Positions 1 to 15,600 of a stretch of 64,000 bases of DNA are shown piece by piece. Position numbers and translations under genes: made by a program. The stretch covers positions 70,576,781 to 70,640,780 of the forward strand of contig CM023539.1 in the NCBI GenBank assembly GCA_013350335.1. The letters run 5' to 3'. The stretch is from Chimonanthus salicifolius (taxonomy: Eukaryota > Streptophyta > Magnoliopsida > Laurales > Calycanthaceae). Positions within the stretch are counted from its first letter, which is position 1. Each line of letters starts with the position of its first letter. The notes below the pieces were generated by a model. That model saw only the letters and a program-made list of their open reading frames with translations. It did not search any database and had not been told where the DNA came from.

Positions 1-1888
1 CATAAATAGGCATTCATGTGACATTTTGCATGTTTGTAAGACATTCATTAATAAAAGGTAGAGAAATAAAAGCATTCAAAAAAAATTAGAGAAATAAAGG
101 CATATTTGAAATGTTTCAAGAGAAATAACAAAGCCACTGTTAAAATATATTTTGAATGGGATACCATATTCATATCCATGTCTTGGATTTTAGGAACAAT
201 TAAGTGTTGTATCCTCATCCACATATCTGTGTCTATACTTGTATCTGTATCTATACATTATAATAAGAAACCAGCTTATGGAGACATTGCTAACCTTTAA
301 ATCTAAAAAGCCAATATGTTCATTGTTCTTCAAGTCAAATTCAACACCCTGGAACAACAATCTTCACTGTCTCTCCTTTATTGTCGATTTCAACACCTTG
401 GAGAACATGATATATTCACTTTTTGTCAATTTCAACACCTTGAACAAAAAGAAATCTAATCACTTTTTTCTTCACTCTCAATTTCAACACCTTGATGAAA
501 GGGGTACAAATGGATTATAGAGCTGACTCTATGAGTTGGTAATTGAAAATCATGCCATGAGTATGGTGGGGTCTGCTGCCCCACCACATGACGTGTGTCA
601 AGATATTAATCCGAAGTTTCTGATCTAACATTACTTCATGAAGTTTTCCTGTGGGTTCAGTATGGATGATAGGAATACTTTCCCTACTGGTTACTAAAAT
701 AACTCATGCAAAGTATTCAGGCATCTTAGGTTTGAACCCAGCAAATCATCACGTTGCCTCTCTTGAAGCATATCAATCCATATTACACTTCATGGACAAA
801 GACCAAACCAGCTTGTCCATGTTTCTATAACGATAGGAATACTAGTAACAGGAAGGGGATAAAAAAGAAAAGAAAAAAAAAACCAAAGAATGCAACCCTT
901 AGGTCAGCAAAACATAGTGAGAACAAAGAAACATCTCTAGATCTTTTTATTTACTATGGATTTCATATTTTTATGGTGTGCACAAGTATATAGCACCTAT
1001 CATGATATATGGACTACAGTAAGTGAAATGATATTTCAACATAAAACAAAATGCAATTATTTATCCCATGTACATAGATTGCCCATAGAAGAAACTGAAA
1101 GTGTTGTAAAGCTTATGTTCAGAAAATCCAAACATCAAACAGATGTAGACCAACCTGTACATTTATCTGCTCCATTCCAATTTTATTATGAACAAGTCCC
1201 AACATAGAATTCAGTGAATCATCAAGACCCGCATATATGAAAGCACAAATAAAGAAAATAGTGGACAACTATTTCTCAGTCAAAAACATTGTGATGGTAT
1301 TCATATACATAAATACCTGTACTTTCTGGTATAATGAACAACATCATCAAAGATGCAAGAAATATAGTATGGTTTCCAGAGAAAATCAACGAAAGAATTC
1401 CACCCCTGCACAGGGAGGGTTTCTTCCTAATAAGAAAATGTGGGATAATTTCATACAATTTATGGGATTGATAACAACGATTAGAATGCAAAATAACTTC
1501 CCTTTATTTGCATTTATATTATCATTCAGTTTGGATTGGAATGTTGATTCCTTCAATCCAATGATGTGACAAGCTCCTAGTCTACTATTTTACTCAAGAG
1601 AGTACCAGCCAAAAAGGGAGTTTGTATAGGAAAACGGATGACAATCCGGTTGACGGGCAATAATGAAATCTGTACAAGCCAGTGCATCATAATGATCTAC
1701 TAATGATAAGAAAGTGACAGATGAATGCCACAGTTTAAGACGTTCATCCATATCCCCTAAAACTGTAAGAAAGCTAAAACGCAGATGCAATATCAAATGT
1801 TGGATAGCATAAAACACAACCTAAAAGATACAAAGAATAAGAATAATGATAATAATAATAATAATCCCTACAGGAATAGGCTTCTTAC
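1..1888. other. Non-coding stretch downstream of the TT9-like fragment
   Basis: I recognise no gene here on either strand. The next TT9/GFS9 exons, which should carry the FPL motif, would be expected in this stretch on the minus strand, but I could not identify them. Open frames of up to 110 codons exist, for example around 1237-1569 (plus) and 1590-1817 (minus). They show no family motif and lack convincing splice context. The minus-strand peptide near 1590-1817 has a weak resemblance to an O-fucosyltransferase-like core (L-A-x-x-D-F-I), too weak to call. Confidence 0.4.
330..500. repeat. Imperfect ~49-bp tandem repeat, four units
   Basis: A core reading ATTTCAACACCTTG (first copy ATTCAACACCCTG) occurs near 335, 387, 430 and 480. 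The copies are separated by diverged spacers of about 35 bases. This is a short degenerate minisatellite with no coding explanation. Confidence 0.6.
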
Positions 1889-3153
1889 ATCATGAACCTT
1901 CACTAGAAGACAGCTAGTGTCTCTATTTACTTTGCCACTCACTGTTCTGACAAGAAGAACAGAATAAGAAATGTTCAGAGTTATTGTTTCTTTGATAAAC
2001 AAAATGCATGGAATTACAAAGAAAGCATATATGAGATTAAAACATATGCAAACTAGCCCACATTTCAAAATGGACTTAAGTAGCTTTAAATAAATATAAA
2101 CAGAAAAACCATCAACTACAGTGCATAGGATAAATCAATTTGAAGTAATGCAGAGGACAAAAGAACAACCTTAAAAATGATACATAGTACGAAGCCAGAT
2201 CACCCACATCAAATTCATATTTGTGCAGTATAATATTGTTAATATACTCATTGCTAAAACAATAGTCTGCAGCATGTACAAGCATCATCTCATCAGAAAA
2301 TCGAAGAACTCCTATAATACCAAGGGGCTGTTTGCCATTTTTCAGCTAATGGAAAATGAAGAGCACAGAAAATTGCTTTGCCGTTTCCAACTAATGGAAA
2401 ATGATGAGTACAAAAAGTAAGACCCTTCCCCCTTCTTCCAAGGAATCCATTTCTCTGTAGGGGATCAAAAAATTTTACAAGGAAATGAGGAAGAGGGTTC
2501 CCACGCTGAAGTGTTTTGTTCATTTTCAATGGAAACAGGGGTTTTGACCAACAACATAAATGTGTGTTTCCTGGGCAACACGCCACCTGTCAGAAAATGC
2601 GGATTTCACCCAAAGATAATGTTTTTTTCTGCAGAGTTTATTTACTCGGGGAAATCCGGCAAATAGCCTCTAAAGAAGTAAGACATGTGGTTCGTGGAAA
2701 ATCTCACAAATTGAGTGTTCACTGTTCTAGTTCTGGATCATTATACTTGGATGGTGGAGCAATTGAGCCTCAATTCTTGAATTTCTACTGATATTAAGCA
2801 AGCGAAGGAACTCTGCCAAAATTTGATATTCCATAAAACATCTGCAACAAAATAATCACCAAGTCATAGAACAGCTCCATCATACCAACAGACCCAATCA
2901 CTAAGTCAATTAGTAAACTATCATGGAAGAAATCTTACTCAAAAATAGATGGATTATGCTGATCTCTATAAGTAACTATCTCTGCTATAGATTGAAGTAT
3001 ATCAAGAACAAACTCCTGAAGTGAAAATGAAAGTTAATATTAAATAAAGAACAATATAAATATATAACATAATGTTAAATATAGAACTGATTGAACCATA
3101 CCCTGTTCAGTTCACCAACAACTTTAATCCCTTGAAGCTTATTGATTAGGTAT
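1889..3153 (-). pseudogene. TT9/GFS9 (CLEC16A-like) N-terminal fragment, five exons, premature stop
   Basis: Five minus-strand exons with canonical splice sites read as the N-terminal part of the plant CLEC16A-like protein TRANSPARENT TESTA 9 / GREEN FLUORESCENT SEED 9, a peripheral Golgi protein involved in vesicle traffic and vacuolar sorting. Exons are 3102-3153, 2939-3015, 2708-2841, 2170-2266 and 1889-1946. Diagnostic peptides are EIVTYRDQHNPSIFE, FMEYQILAEFLRLL, SNEYINNIILHKYEF and TVSGKVNRDTSCLLVKVHD. All exon phases join correctly. The third exon has an in-frame TAG at 2727-2729, where the family has a sense codon after I-M-I-Q-N. The first exon (before Y-L-I-N-K-L) and the FPL-containing exons are not found. 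The tandem array starts 470 bp upstream, so the 5' end is either lost or far away across an expanded intron. Family assignment is from remembered conservation; I am confident of the family but not of expression. The ~440-bp intron between exons 3 and 4 may contain a MITE. Confidence 0.8.
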
Positions 3154-3622
3154 CTGCACCAACACAGAAAGCACCAGAAATACCAATATTAATTCTTACA
3201 TCAAAGCAAACAAGATAAGGAGTAGAAGAAATGCATCATTTGGTAATTATGGTTGGTCATAAATCCAATATCTTCTTCAATATGGTTCTATATGAGAAAC
3301 TCTGAAAATCCTCCATAAACCAACGGTGGCCCATGAGAAAATTTTATGCTTGAGAAAAGAAAGAGGAGATTTCTACATGGATCTTCCACCGTGATTTTCT
3401 CTTCAAATGACAAGATGAAAGTAGCAGTTTTCGTAAATTAAAAGCACTCTACAGATTTTTGCAAGGGTTAAATCGTACTTTGTCATGATGCAACGAAGGC
3501 CTTCTCAGTCATCAATAGGTCAACCAAGGGAAATAACAGCTAATCCTAACATCCGATGTTGTGGATCACAGCAACAGAACAATGCTAATATCTTTGACCA
3601 AACCTATACCATATTTGGCTAC
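3154..3622. other. Spacer between TT9-like fragment and tandem array
   Basis: I see no gene. A first TT9 exon, which should begin M-W, is not visible on the minus strand here. The last bases, near 3600-3622, differ from the array unit and mark the array's left edge. Confidence 0.4.
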
Positions 3623-6600
3623 TTCTCGGCCTAACTCGGTTGACTCAAAAAAACATAAGACATTGTACAATTTAAGAAAATCAATAAAACTCGGCAAAAC
3701 TCGGTAAAAGTCGAAAAATCAACAAACTCAAATCAATCTATAACCAAGTGAAAACGAAGTGTTGAGATTTTGAACTATTTTAATAATTACAATCTTTCCT
3801 GCAACATCTTTCTCACTATGCTAAAAGTGAAACGTCCTAAGCCTTAGCATTCTTAAAAACTATCATCATTTTAATCCATTACCATCAACACATTTCAAAC
3901 CAAAATCTATTACCTTCATCAAATTCACCAATCATTATCACCATAATAAAGAAATGGAAATGAAAATGAAAAGGATGATGAAGAAAGGCACACCTGTAGT
4001 GATGTCCATAATTTCTTCTAATGCGCGTAAGCTTTAAGTGGAACATGGTTAAACGTCTTCATCACAACTTTCATCACCATAATCTATTTACCATCATCGA
4101 CACACTATCATTATACATAAAAAAATAAATAACGAAAAAGATAGAAAAAGAATTACTTGAACGCAATCACCAACCCCATATGGTGCGCAATCACCTCCGC
4201 CACGGGGCACAATAAATAAAATAAGAAATAATCGAATTAAATTCTAATAAGTTGTACTACAATAACAATATAAAGACATTCAATACTCACATGTTACGTA
4301 ATTAATAATGATCAAACATTCAATTGATCACGTGTTAGTCACTTCTTCTCATGTGTTAATGACTTTAATGCAATCATCTATCTAACATCAACAGCACCAT
4401 TAAATTATCATAATTAAAAAAGGCAAACACATACAAATTAAAAAACGGCATACCAATAATGACTGATGTCGATGACTTGTTGTAGTGCTTGAAAACATGT
4501 AATTTATTGCGTTTCCACCCCTTTGTCACAAAATATATCCTACACCCACTCCCCCTCCATAAACAAAAACAAGAGATCATCAAATCAATTTCTATCAGAA
4601 AGTACTGTAACAAAAATGTAAAGATATAAAATATTGACACGTTATATAATTCACATTGAGCAAATATTATATGTTAAGATCGCAAAAAATTTAAAATCTA
4701 GTCCAAAATCTCAATTCTTCTCGGCCTAACTCGGTTGACTCGAAAAAACTTAAAACATTGTACAATTTAAGAAAATCAATAAAACTCGGTAAAAGTCGAA
4801 AAACTAACAAACTCAAATCTATCTATAACCAAGCGAAGATGACGTTTTGAGATTTTGAACTATTTTAATAATTACGATCCTTCATTCTACATCTTTCTCA
4901 CTATGCTAAAAGTGAAACGTCCTAAGCCTTAACATCCTTAAAAACTATCATCATTTTAATCCATTACCAACAACACATTTCAAACCATAATCTATTACCC
5001 TCATCAAATTCACCAATCATTATCACTATAATAAAGAAATGGAAATGAAAATGAAAAGGAAGATGAAGAAAGACATACCTGTAGTGATGTCCATAATTTC
5101 TTCTAATCTGCGTAAGCTTTAAATGGAAAATGGTTCGACGTCTTCATCACAACCTTCATCACCATAATCTATTTACCATCATAAATACACTATTATTATA
5201 CATAAAAAAAAAAAGAAGCAAAATGCAGAAAAAAAAATACTTGAACGCATTCACCAACCCCATATGGTGCGCAATCACCTCCGCCACTGGACACAATAAA
5301 TAAAATAAGAATTAATCGAATCAAATTCTAATAAGTTGTACTAGAATAACAATATAAAGGCATTCAATACTCACATGTTACATAATTAATAATGATCAAA
5401 CATGCAATTGATCACGTGTTAGTCACTTCTTCTCATGTGTAAATGACTTTAATGCAATCATCAATCTAACATCATCACTATCATTAAATTATCATAATTA
5501 AAAAAAGGCAAACACATACAAATTAAAAAAAGGCATACCAATAATGACTGATGTCGATGACTTGCTGTATCCTACACCCACTCCCCCTCCCCAAACAAAA
5601 CAAGAAATCATCAAATCAATTTCTATCAGAAAGTACCGTAACAAAAATGTACAGATATAAAGTATTGACACTTTACATAATTCACATTGAGCAAATATTA
5701 TATGTTAAGATCGCAAAAAATTAAAAATTTAGTCTAAAATCTCAATTCTTCTCTGCCTAACTCGGTTGACTCGAAAAAACTTAAGACATTGTACAATTTA
5801 AGAAAATCAATAAAACTTGGCAAAACTCGATAAAAGTCGAAAAACCAACAAACTCAAATCTATCTATAACCAAGTGAAGATGAAGTTTTGAGATTTTGAA
5901 CTATTTTAATAATTACGATCTTTCATGCTACATCTTTCTCACTATACTAAAAGTGAAACGTTCTAAGCCTTACGATCCTTAAAAACCATCATCATTTTAA
6001 TCCATTACCATCAATACATTTCAAACCATAATCTATTACCTTCATCAAATTCACCAATCATTATCACCATAATAAAGAAATGGAAATGAAAATGAAAAGG
6101 ATGATGAAGAAAGACATACCTGTAGTGATGTCCATCATTTCTTCTAATGTGCGTAAGCTTCAAATGGAACATCGGTCGACGTCTTCATCACAACCTTCAT
6201 CACCATAATCTATTTACCATCATCAACACACTATCATTAGAAAATAAAAAAAATAAAGAAAAATACAGGAAAAGAAATACTTGAACGCAAACACCAACCC
6301 CATATGGTGCGCAATCACCTCCGCCACTCGGCAAAATAAATAAAATAAGAAATAATCGAATCAAATTCTAATAAGTTATACTACAATAACAATATAAAGA
6401 CATTCAATACTCACATGTTACGTAATTAATAATGATCAAACATGCAATTGATCACGTGTTAGTCACTTCTTCTCATGTGTTAATGACTTTAATGCAATCA
6501 TCTATCTAACATCATCGCCATCATTAAATTATCATAATTAAAAAAGGCAAACACATACAAATTAAAAAAAGACATACCAATAATGACTGATGTCGATGAC

Positions 6601-9600
6601 TTGTGATAGTGCTTGAAAACATGTAATTCTTTGCGTTTACATCCTTTTGTCACAAAATATATCCTACACCCACTCCCCCTCCTCAAACAAAAACAAGAAA
6701 TCATCAAATCAATTTCTATCAGAAAGTACCGCAACAAAAATGTAAAGATATAAAATATTGACACGTTATATAATTCACATTGAGCAAATATTGTATGTTA
6801 AGATCGCAAAAAAATTAAAATTTAGTCCAAAATCTAAATTCTTCTCGGTCTAACTCGGTTGACTCGAAAAAGCTTAGGACATTATACAATTTAAGAAAAT
6901 TAATAAAACTCGGCAAACTCGGTAAAAGTAAAAAAACCAACAAACTCAAATCAATCTATAACCAAGTGAAGATGATGTTTTGAGATTTTGAACTATTTTA
7001 ATAATTACGATCTTTCATACTACATCTTTCTCACTATGCTAAAAGTGAAGTGTCCTAAGCCTTACCATCCTTAAAAACTATTATCATTTTAATCAATTAC
7101 CCTCAACACATTTCAAACCATAATCTATTACCCTCGTCAAATTCACCAATCATTATCAACATAATAAAGAAATGGAAATGAAAATGAAAATGATGATGAA
7201 GAAAGACATACCTGTAGTGACGTCCATAATTTCTTCTAATGTGCGTAAGCTCTAAATGGGACATTGTTCAATGTCTTCATCACCATAATCTATTTACCAT
7301 CATCAACACACTATCATTATACATAAAAATAAAATAAAAAAAAAATAAAAAAAGAAATACTTCAACGCAATCACCAACCCCATATGGTGCGCAATCACCT
7401 CTGCCACTGGGCACAATAAATAAAATAAGAAATAATCGAATCAAATTGTAAAAAGTTGCACTACAATAACAATATAAGGACATTCAATACTCACATGTTA
7501 CGTAATGAATAATGATCAAACATGCAATTGATCACGTGTTAGTCACTTCTTCTCATGTGCTAATGACTTTAATGCAATCATCTATCTAACATCATCACCA
7601 CCATTAAATTATCATAATTAGAAAAGGTAAATACATACAAATTAAAAAAGGACATACCAATAACGACTGATGTTGTAGACTTGTTGTAGTGCTTGAAAAC
7701 ATGTAATTTATTGCGTTTCCATCCCTTTTTCACAAAATATATCCTACACCCACTCCCCCTCCCCAAACAAAAACAAGAAATCATAAATCAATTTCTCTCA
7801 GAAAGTACCGTAACAAAAATGTAAGGATATAAAATATTGACACGTTATATAATTCACATTGAGCAAATATTATATGTTAAGATCGCAAAAAAATTAAAAT
7901 TTAGTCCAAAATCTCAATTCTTCTCGGTCTAACTTGGTTGACTCGAAAAAACTTAAGACATTGTACAATTTAAGAAAAATTAATAAAACTCGGAAAAACT
8001 CGGTAAAAGTCGAAAAACCAACAAACTCAAATCAATCTATAACCAAGTGAAGATGAAGTTTTCAGATTTTGAACTATTTTAATAACTACGATCTTTTATG
8101 CTACATCTTTCTCACTATGCTAAAAGTGAAACGTCCTAAGCCTTAACATCCTTAAAAACTATCATCATTTTAATCCATTACAAACAACACATTTCAAACC
8201 ATAATCTATTACCCTCATCAAATTCACCAATCATTATCACCATAATAAAGAAATGGAAATGAAAATGAAAAGGAAGTTGAAGAAAGACATACCTGTAGTG
8301 ATATCCATAATTTCTTCTAATCTGCGTAAGCTTTAAATGGAATATGGTTCGACGTTTTCATCACAACCTTCATCAGCATAATCTATTTACCATCATGAAT
8401 ACACTATCATTATACATAAAAAAATAAAAATAAAGAAAAATGCAGAAAAAGAAATACTTGAACGCATTCACCAACCCCATATGGTGCGCAATCACCTCCG
8501 CCACTGGACACAATAAATAAAATAAGAATTAATCGAATCAAATTCTAATAAGTTGTACTAGAATAACAATATAAAGGCATTCAATACTCACATGTTACAT
8601 AATTAATAATGATCAAACATGCAATTGATCACGTGTTAGTCACTTCTTCTCATGTGTAAATGACTTTAATGCAATCATCAATCTAACATCATCACTATCA
8701 TTAAATTATCATAATTAAAAAAAGGCAAACACATACAAATTAAAAAAAGGCATACCAATAATGACTGATGTCGATGAGTTGCTGTAGTGCTTGAAAACAT
8801 GTAATTGATTGCGTTTCCATCCCTTTGTCATAAAATATATCCTACACCCACTCCCCCTCCCCAAACAAAAACAAGAAATCATCAAATCAATTTCTATCAG
8901 AAAGTACCGTAACAAAAATGTACAGATATAAAGTATTGACACGTTATATAATTCACATTGAGCAAATATTATATGTTAACATCGCAAAAAATTAAAAATT
9001 TAGTCCAAAATCTCAATTCTTCTCGGCCTAACTCGGTTGACTCGAAAAAACTTAACACATTGTACAATTCAAGAAAATCAATAAAAGTCGGCAAAACTCG
9101 GTAAAAGTCGAAAAACCAACAAACTCAAATCTATCTATAACCAAGTGAAGATGAAGTTTTGAGATTTTGAACTATTTTAATAATTACGATCTTTCATGCT
9201 ACATCTTTTTCACTAATGTAAAAGTGAAACGTCCTAAGCCTTACGATCCTTAAAAACTATCATCATTTTAATCCATTACCATCAATACATTTCAAACCAT
9301 AATTTTTTACCCTCATCAAATTCACTAATCATTATCACCATAATAAAGAAATGGAAATGAAAATGAAAAGGATGATGAAGAAAGACATACCTGTAGTGAT
9401 GTCCATAATTTCTTCTAATGTGCGTAAGCTTTAAATGGAACATCGGTCGACGTCTTCATCACAACCTTCATCACCATAATCTATTTACTATCATCAACAC
9501 ACTATCATTAGATATAAAAAAAAAATAAAGAAAAAGACAGGAAAAGAAATACTTGAACGCAAACACCAACCCCATATGGTGCGCTATCACCTCCGCCACT

Positions 9601-12600
9601 GGGCACAATAAATAAAATAAGAAATAATCGAATCAAATTCTAATAAGTTGTACTAGAATAACAATATAAAGACATTCAATACTCACATGTTACGTAATTA
9701 ATAATGATCAAACATGCAATTGATCACGTGTTAGTCACCTCTTCTCATGTGTTAATGACTTTAATGCAATCATCTATCTAACATCATCGCCATCATTAAA
9801 TTATCATAATTAAAAAAGGCAAACATATACAAATTAAAAAAAGACATACCAATAATTACTGATGTCGATGACTTGTGATAGTGCTTGAAAACATATAATT
9901 GATTGCGTTTACATCGTTTTGTCACAAAATATATCCTACACCCACTCCCCCTCCCCAAACATAAACAAGAAATCATCAAATCAATTTCTATCAGAAAGTA
10001 CCGTAACAAAAGTGTAAAGATACAAAATATTGACACGTTATATAATTCAGATTGAGCAAATATTATATGTTAACATCGTAAAAAATTTAAAATTTAGTCC
10101 AAAATCTCAATTCTTCTCGGCCCAACTCGGTTGACTCGAAAAAACTTAAGACATTGTACAATTTAAGAAAATCAATAAAACTCAACAAAACTCGGTAAAA
10201 GTCGAAAAACCAACAAACTCAAATCTATCTATAACCAAGTGAAGATGAAGTTTTGAGATTTTGAACTATTTTAATAATTACGATCTTTCATGCTACATCT
10301 TTCTCACTATGCTAAAAGTGAAACGTCCTAAGCCTTAACATCCTTAAAAACTATTATCATTTTAATCCATTACCAACAACACCTTTCAAACCATAATCTA
10401 TTACCCTCATCAAATTCACCAATCATTATCACCATAATAAGGAAATGGAAATGAAAATGAAAAGGAAGTTGAAGAAAGACATACCTGTAGTGATGTCCAT
10501 AATTTCTTCTAATCTGCGTAAGCTTTAAATGGAACATGGTTCGACTTCTTCATCACCATAATCTATTTACTATCATCAATACACTATCATTATACATTAA
10601 AAAAAAACAAATAAAGAAAAATGTAGAAAAAGAAATACTTGAATGCTGTCACCAACCCCATATGGTGCGCAATCACGTCCACCACTGGCCACAATAAATA
10701 AAATAAAAATTAATCAAATCAAATTCTAATAAGTTGTACTACGATGACAATATAAAGGCATTCAATACTCACATGTTACGTAATTAATAATGATCTAACA
10801 TGCAATTGATCACGTGTTAGTCACTTCTTCTCATGTGTAAATGACTTTAATGCAATCATCTATCTAACATCACCACTATCATTAAATTATCATAATTAAA
10901 AAAAGGCAAACACATACAAATTAAAAAGAGGCATACCAATAATGACTGATGTCGATGACTTGTTGTAGTGCTTGAAAACATGTAATTGATTGCATTTCCA
11001 TCCCTTTGTCATAAAATATATCCTATACCCACTCCCCCTCCCCAAACAAAAACAAGAAATCATCAAATCAATTTCTATCAGAAAGTACCTTAACAAAAAT
11101 GTACAGATATAAAGTATTGACGCGTTATATAATTCACATTGAGCAAATATTATATGTTAATATCGCAAAAAATTTAAAATTTAGTCCAAAATCTCAATTC
11201 TTCTCGGCCTAACTTGGTTGACTTGAAAAAACTTAAGACATTGTACAATTTAAGAAAATCAATAAAACTCGACAAAACTCGGTAAAAGTCGAAAAACCAA
11301 CAAACTCAAATCTATCTATAACCAAGTGAAGATGACGTTTTGAGATTTTGAACTATTTTAATAATTACGATCCGTCATTCTACATCTTTCTCATTATGCT
11401 AAAAGTGAAACGTCCTAACCCTTAACATCCTTAAAAACTATCATCATTTTAATCCATTACCATCAACACATTTCAAACCATAATCTATTACCTCATCAAA
11501 TTCACCAATCATTATCACCATAATAAAGAAATGGAAATGAAAATGAAAAGGAAGTTGAAGAAAGACATACCTGTAGTGATGTCCATAATTTCTTCTAATC
11601 TGCGTAAGCTTTAAATGGAACATGGTTCGACGTCTTCATCACAACCTTCATCACCATAATCTATTTACTATCATCAATACACTATCATTATACATAAAAA
11701 AAAAAACAAATAAAGAAAAATGCAGAAAAAGAAATACTTGAATGCAATCACCAACCCCATATGGTGCGCAATCACCTCCGCCACTGGCCACAATAAATAA
11801 AATAAGAATTAATCGGGTATAAATTCTAATAAGTTGTACTACGATAACAATATAAAGGCATTCAATACTCACATGTTATATAATTAATAATGATCAAACT
11901 TGCAATTGATCACGTGTTAGCCACTTCTCATCTGTAAATGACTTTAATGCAATCATTTATCTAACATCATAACTATCATTAAATTATCATAATTAAAAAA
12001 AGTCAAACACATACAAATTAAAAAAAGGCATACCGATAATGACTGATGTTGATGACTTGTTGTAGTGCTTGAAAGCATGTAATTGAATGCGTTTCCATCC
12101 CTTTGTCATAAAATATATCCTACACCCACTCCCCCTCCCCAAACAAAAACAAGAAATCATCAAATCAATTTCTATCATAAAGTACCGTAACAAAAATGTA
12201 CAGATATAAAGTATTGACACGTTATATAATTCACATTGAGCAAATATTATATGTTAACATCGCAAAAAATTTAAAATTTAGTCCAAAATCTCAATTCTTC
12301 TCGGCCTAACTCGGTTGACTCAAAAAAACTTAAGACATTGTACAATTTAAGAAAATCAATAAAACTCGGCAAAACTCGGTAAAAGTCGAAAAACCAACAA
12401 ACTCAAATCTATCTATAACCAAGTGAAGATGACGTTTTGAGATTTTGAACTTTTTTAAAAATTACGATCCTTCATTCTACATCTTTCTCACTATGCTAAA
12501 AGTTAAACGTCCTAAGCCTTAACATCCTTAAAAACTATCATCATTTTAATCCATTACCAACAACACATTTCAAACCATAATCTATTACCCCTCATCAAAT

Positions 12601-15600
12601 TCACCAATCGTTATCACCATAATAAAGAAATGGAAATGAAAATGAAAAGGATGATGAAGAAAGACATACCTGTAGTGATGTCCATAATTTCTTCTAATGT
12701 GCGTAAGCTTTAAATGGAACATGGTTCGACGTCTTCATCACAACATTCATCACTATAATCTATTTACCATCATCAACACACTATCATTATACATAAAAAA
12801 TAAAAATAAAGAAAAAGACAGAAAAAGAAATAGTTGAACGCAATCACCAACCCCATATGGTGCGCAATCACCTCCGCCACTGGCTACAATAAATAAAATA
12901 AAAATTAATCAAATCAAATTCTAATAAGTTGTACTACGATGACAATATAAAGGCATTCAATACTCACATGTTACATAATTAATAATGATCAAACATGCAA
13001 TTGATCACGTGTTAGTCACTTCTTCTTATGTGTAAATGACTTTAATGCAATCATCTATCTAACATCACCACTATCATTAAATTATCATAATTAAAAAAAG
13101 GCAAACACATACAAATTAAAAAAAGGCATACCAATAATGACTGATGTCGATGACTTGTTGTAGTGCTTGAAAACATGTAATTGATTGCGTTTCCATCCCT
13201 TTGTCATAAAATATATCCTATACCCACTCCCCCTCCCCAAACAAAAACAAGAAATCATCAAATCAATTTCTATCAGAAAGTACCGTAATAAAAATGTACA
13301 GATATAAAGTATTGACACGTTATATAATTCACATTGAGCAAATATTATATGTTAACATCGCAAAAAATTTAAAATTTAGTCTAAAATCTCAATTCTTCTC
13401 GGCCTAACTCGGTTGACTCAAAAAAACTTAAGACATTGTACAATTTAAGAAAATCAATAAAACTCGGCAAAACTCGGTAAAAGTCGAAAAACCAACAAAC
13501 TCAAATCTATCTATAACCAAGTGAAGATGACGTTTTGAGATTTTGAACTTTTTTAAAAATTACGATCCTTCATTCTACATCTTTCTCACTATGCTAAAAG
13601 TTAAACGTCCTAAGCCTTAACATCCTTAAAAACTATCATCATTTTAATCCATTACCAACAACACATTTCAAACCATAATCTATTACCCTCATCAAATTCA
13701 CCAATCATTATCACCATAATAAAGAAATGGAAATGAAAATGAAAAGCAAGTTGAAGAAAGACATACCTGTAGTGATGTCCATAATTTCTTCTAATCTGCG
13801 TAAGCTTTAAATGGAACATGGTTCGACGTCTTCATCATAACCTTCATCACCATGATCTATTTACTATCATCAATACACTATAATTATACATAAAAAAAAA
13901 ACAAATAAAGAAAAATGCAGAAAAAGAAATACTTGAATGTAATCACCAACACCATATGGTGCGCAATCACCTCCGCCACTGGCCACAATAAGTAAAATAA
14001 GAATTAATCGAATCAAATTCTAATAAGTTGTACTGCAATAACAATATAAAGGCATTCAATACTCACATGTTACGTAATTAATAATGATCTAACATGCAAT
14101 TGATCACGTGTTAGTCACTTCTTCTCATGTGTAAATGACTTTAATGCAATCATCTATCTAACATCACCACTATCATTAAATTATCATAATTAAAAAAAGG
14201 CAAACACATACAAATTAAAAAGAGGCATACCAATAATGACTGATGTCGATGACTTGTTGTAGTGCTTGAAAACATGTAATTGATTGCATTTCCATCCCTT
14301 TGTCATAAAATATATCCTATACCCACTCCCCCTCCCCAAACAAAAACAAGAAATCATCAAATCAATTTCTATCAGAAAGTACCGTAACAAAAATGTACAG
14401 ATATAAAGTATTGACACGTTATATAATTCACATTGAGCAAATATTATATGTTAACATCGCAAAAAATTTAAAATTTAGTGCAAAATCTCAATTCTTCTCG
14501 GCCTAACTCGGTTGACTCGAAAAAACTTAAGACATTGTACAATTTAAGAAAATCAATAAAACTCGGCAAAACTCGGTAAAAGTCGAAAAACCAACAAACT
14601 TAAATCTATCTATAACCAAGTGAAGATGAAGTTTTGAGATTTTGAACTATTTTAATAATTACGATCCTTCATGCTACATCTTTCTCACTATGCTAAAAGT
14701 GAAACGTCCTAAGCCTTAACATCCTTAAAAACTATCATCATTTTTATCCATTACCAACAACACATTTCAAACCATAATCTATTACCCTCATCAAATTCAC
14801 CAATCATTATCACCATAATAAAGAAATGGAAATGAAAATGAAAAGGAAGATGAAGAAAGACATACCTGTAGTGATGTCCATAATTTCTTCTAATCTGCGT
14901 AAGCTTTAAATGGAACATGGTTCGACGTCTTCATCACAACCTTCATCACCACAATCTATTTACTATCATGAATACACTATCATTATACATAAAAAAAAAA
15001 AACAAATAAAGAAAAATGCAGAAAAAGAAATACTTGAATGCAATCACCAACCCCATATGGTGCACAATCACCTCCGCCACTGGCCACAATAAATAAAATA
15101 AGAATTAATCGAATCAAATTCTAATAAGTTGTACTACGATAACAATATAAAGGCATTCAATACTCACATGTTACATAATTAATAATGATCAAACTTGCAA
15201 TTGATCACGTGTTAGCCACTTCTCATCTGTAAATGACTTTAATGCAATCATCTACCTAACATCATCACTATCATTAAATTATCATAATTAAAAAAAGTCA
15301 AACACATACAAATTAAAAAAAGGCATACCAATAATGACTGATGTCGATGACTTGTTGTAGTGCTTGAAAACATGTAATTGAATGCGTTTCCATCCCTTTG
15401 TCATAAAATATATCCTACACCCACTCCCCCTCCCCAAACAAAAACAAGAAATCATCAAATCAATTTCTATCAGAAAGTACCGTAACAAAAGTGTAAAGAT
15501 ACAAAATATTGACACGTTATATAATTCAGATTGAGCAAATATTATATGTTAACATCGTAAAAAATTTAAAATTTAGTCCAAAATCTCAATTCTTCTCGGC

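Noticed and set aside
2293..2586. 97-codon minus-strand frame
   Set aside because: It falls in the intron between two TT9-like exons and probably comes from a small inserted repeat. No family motif.
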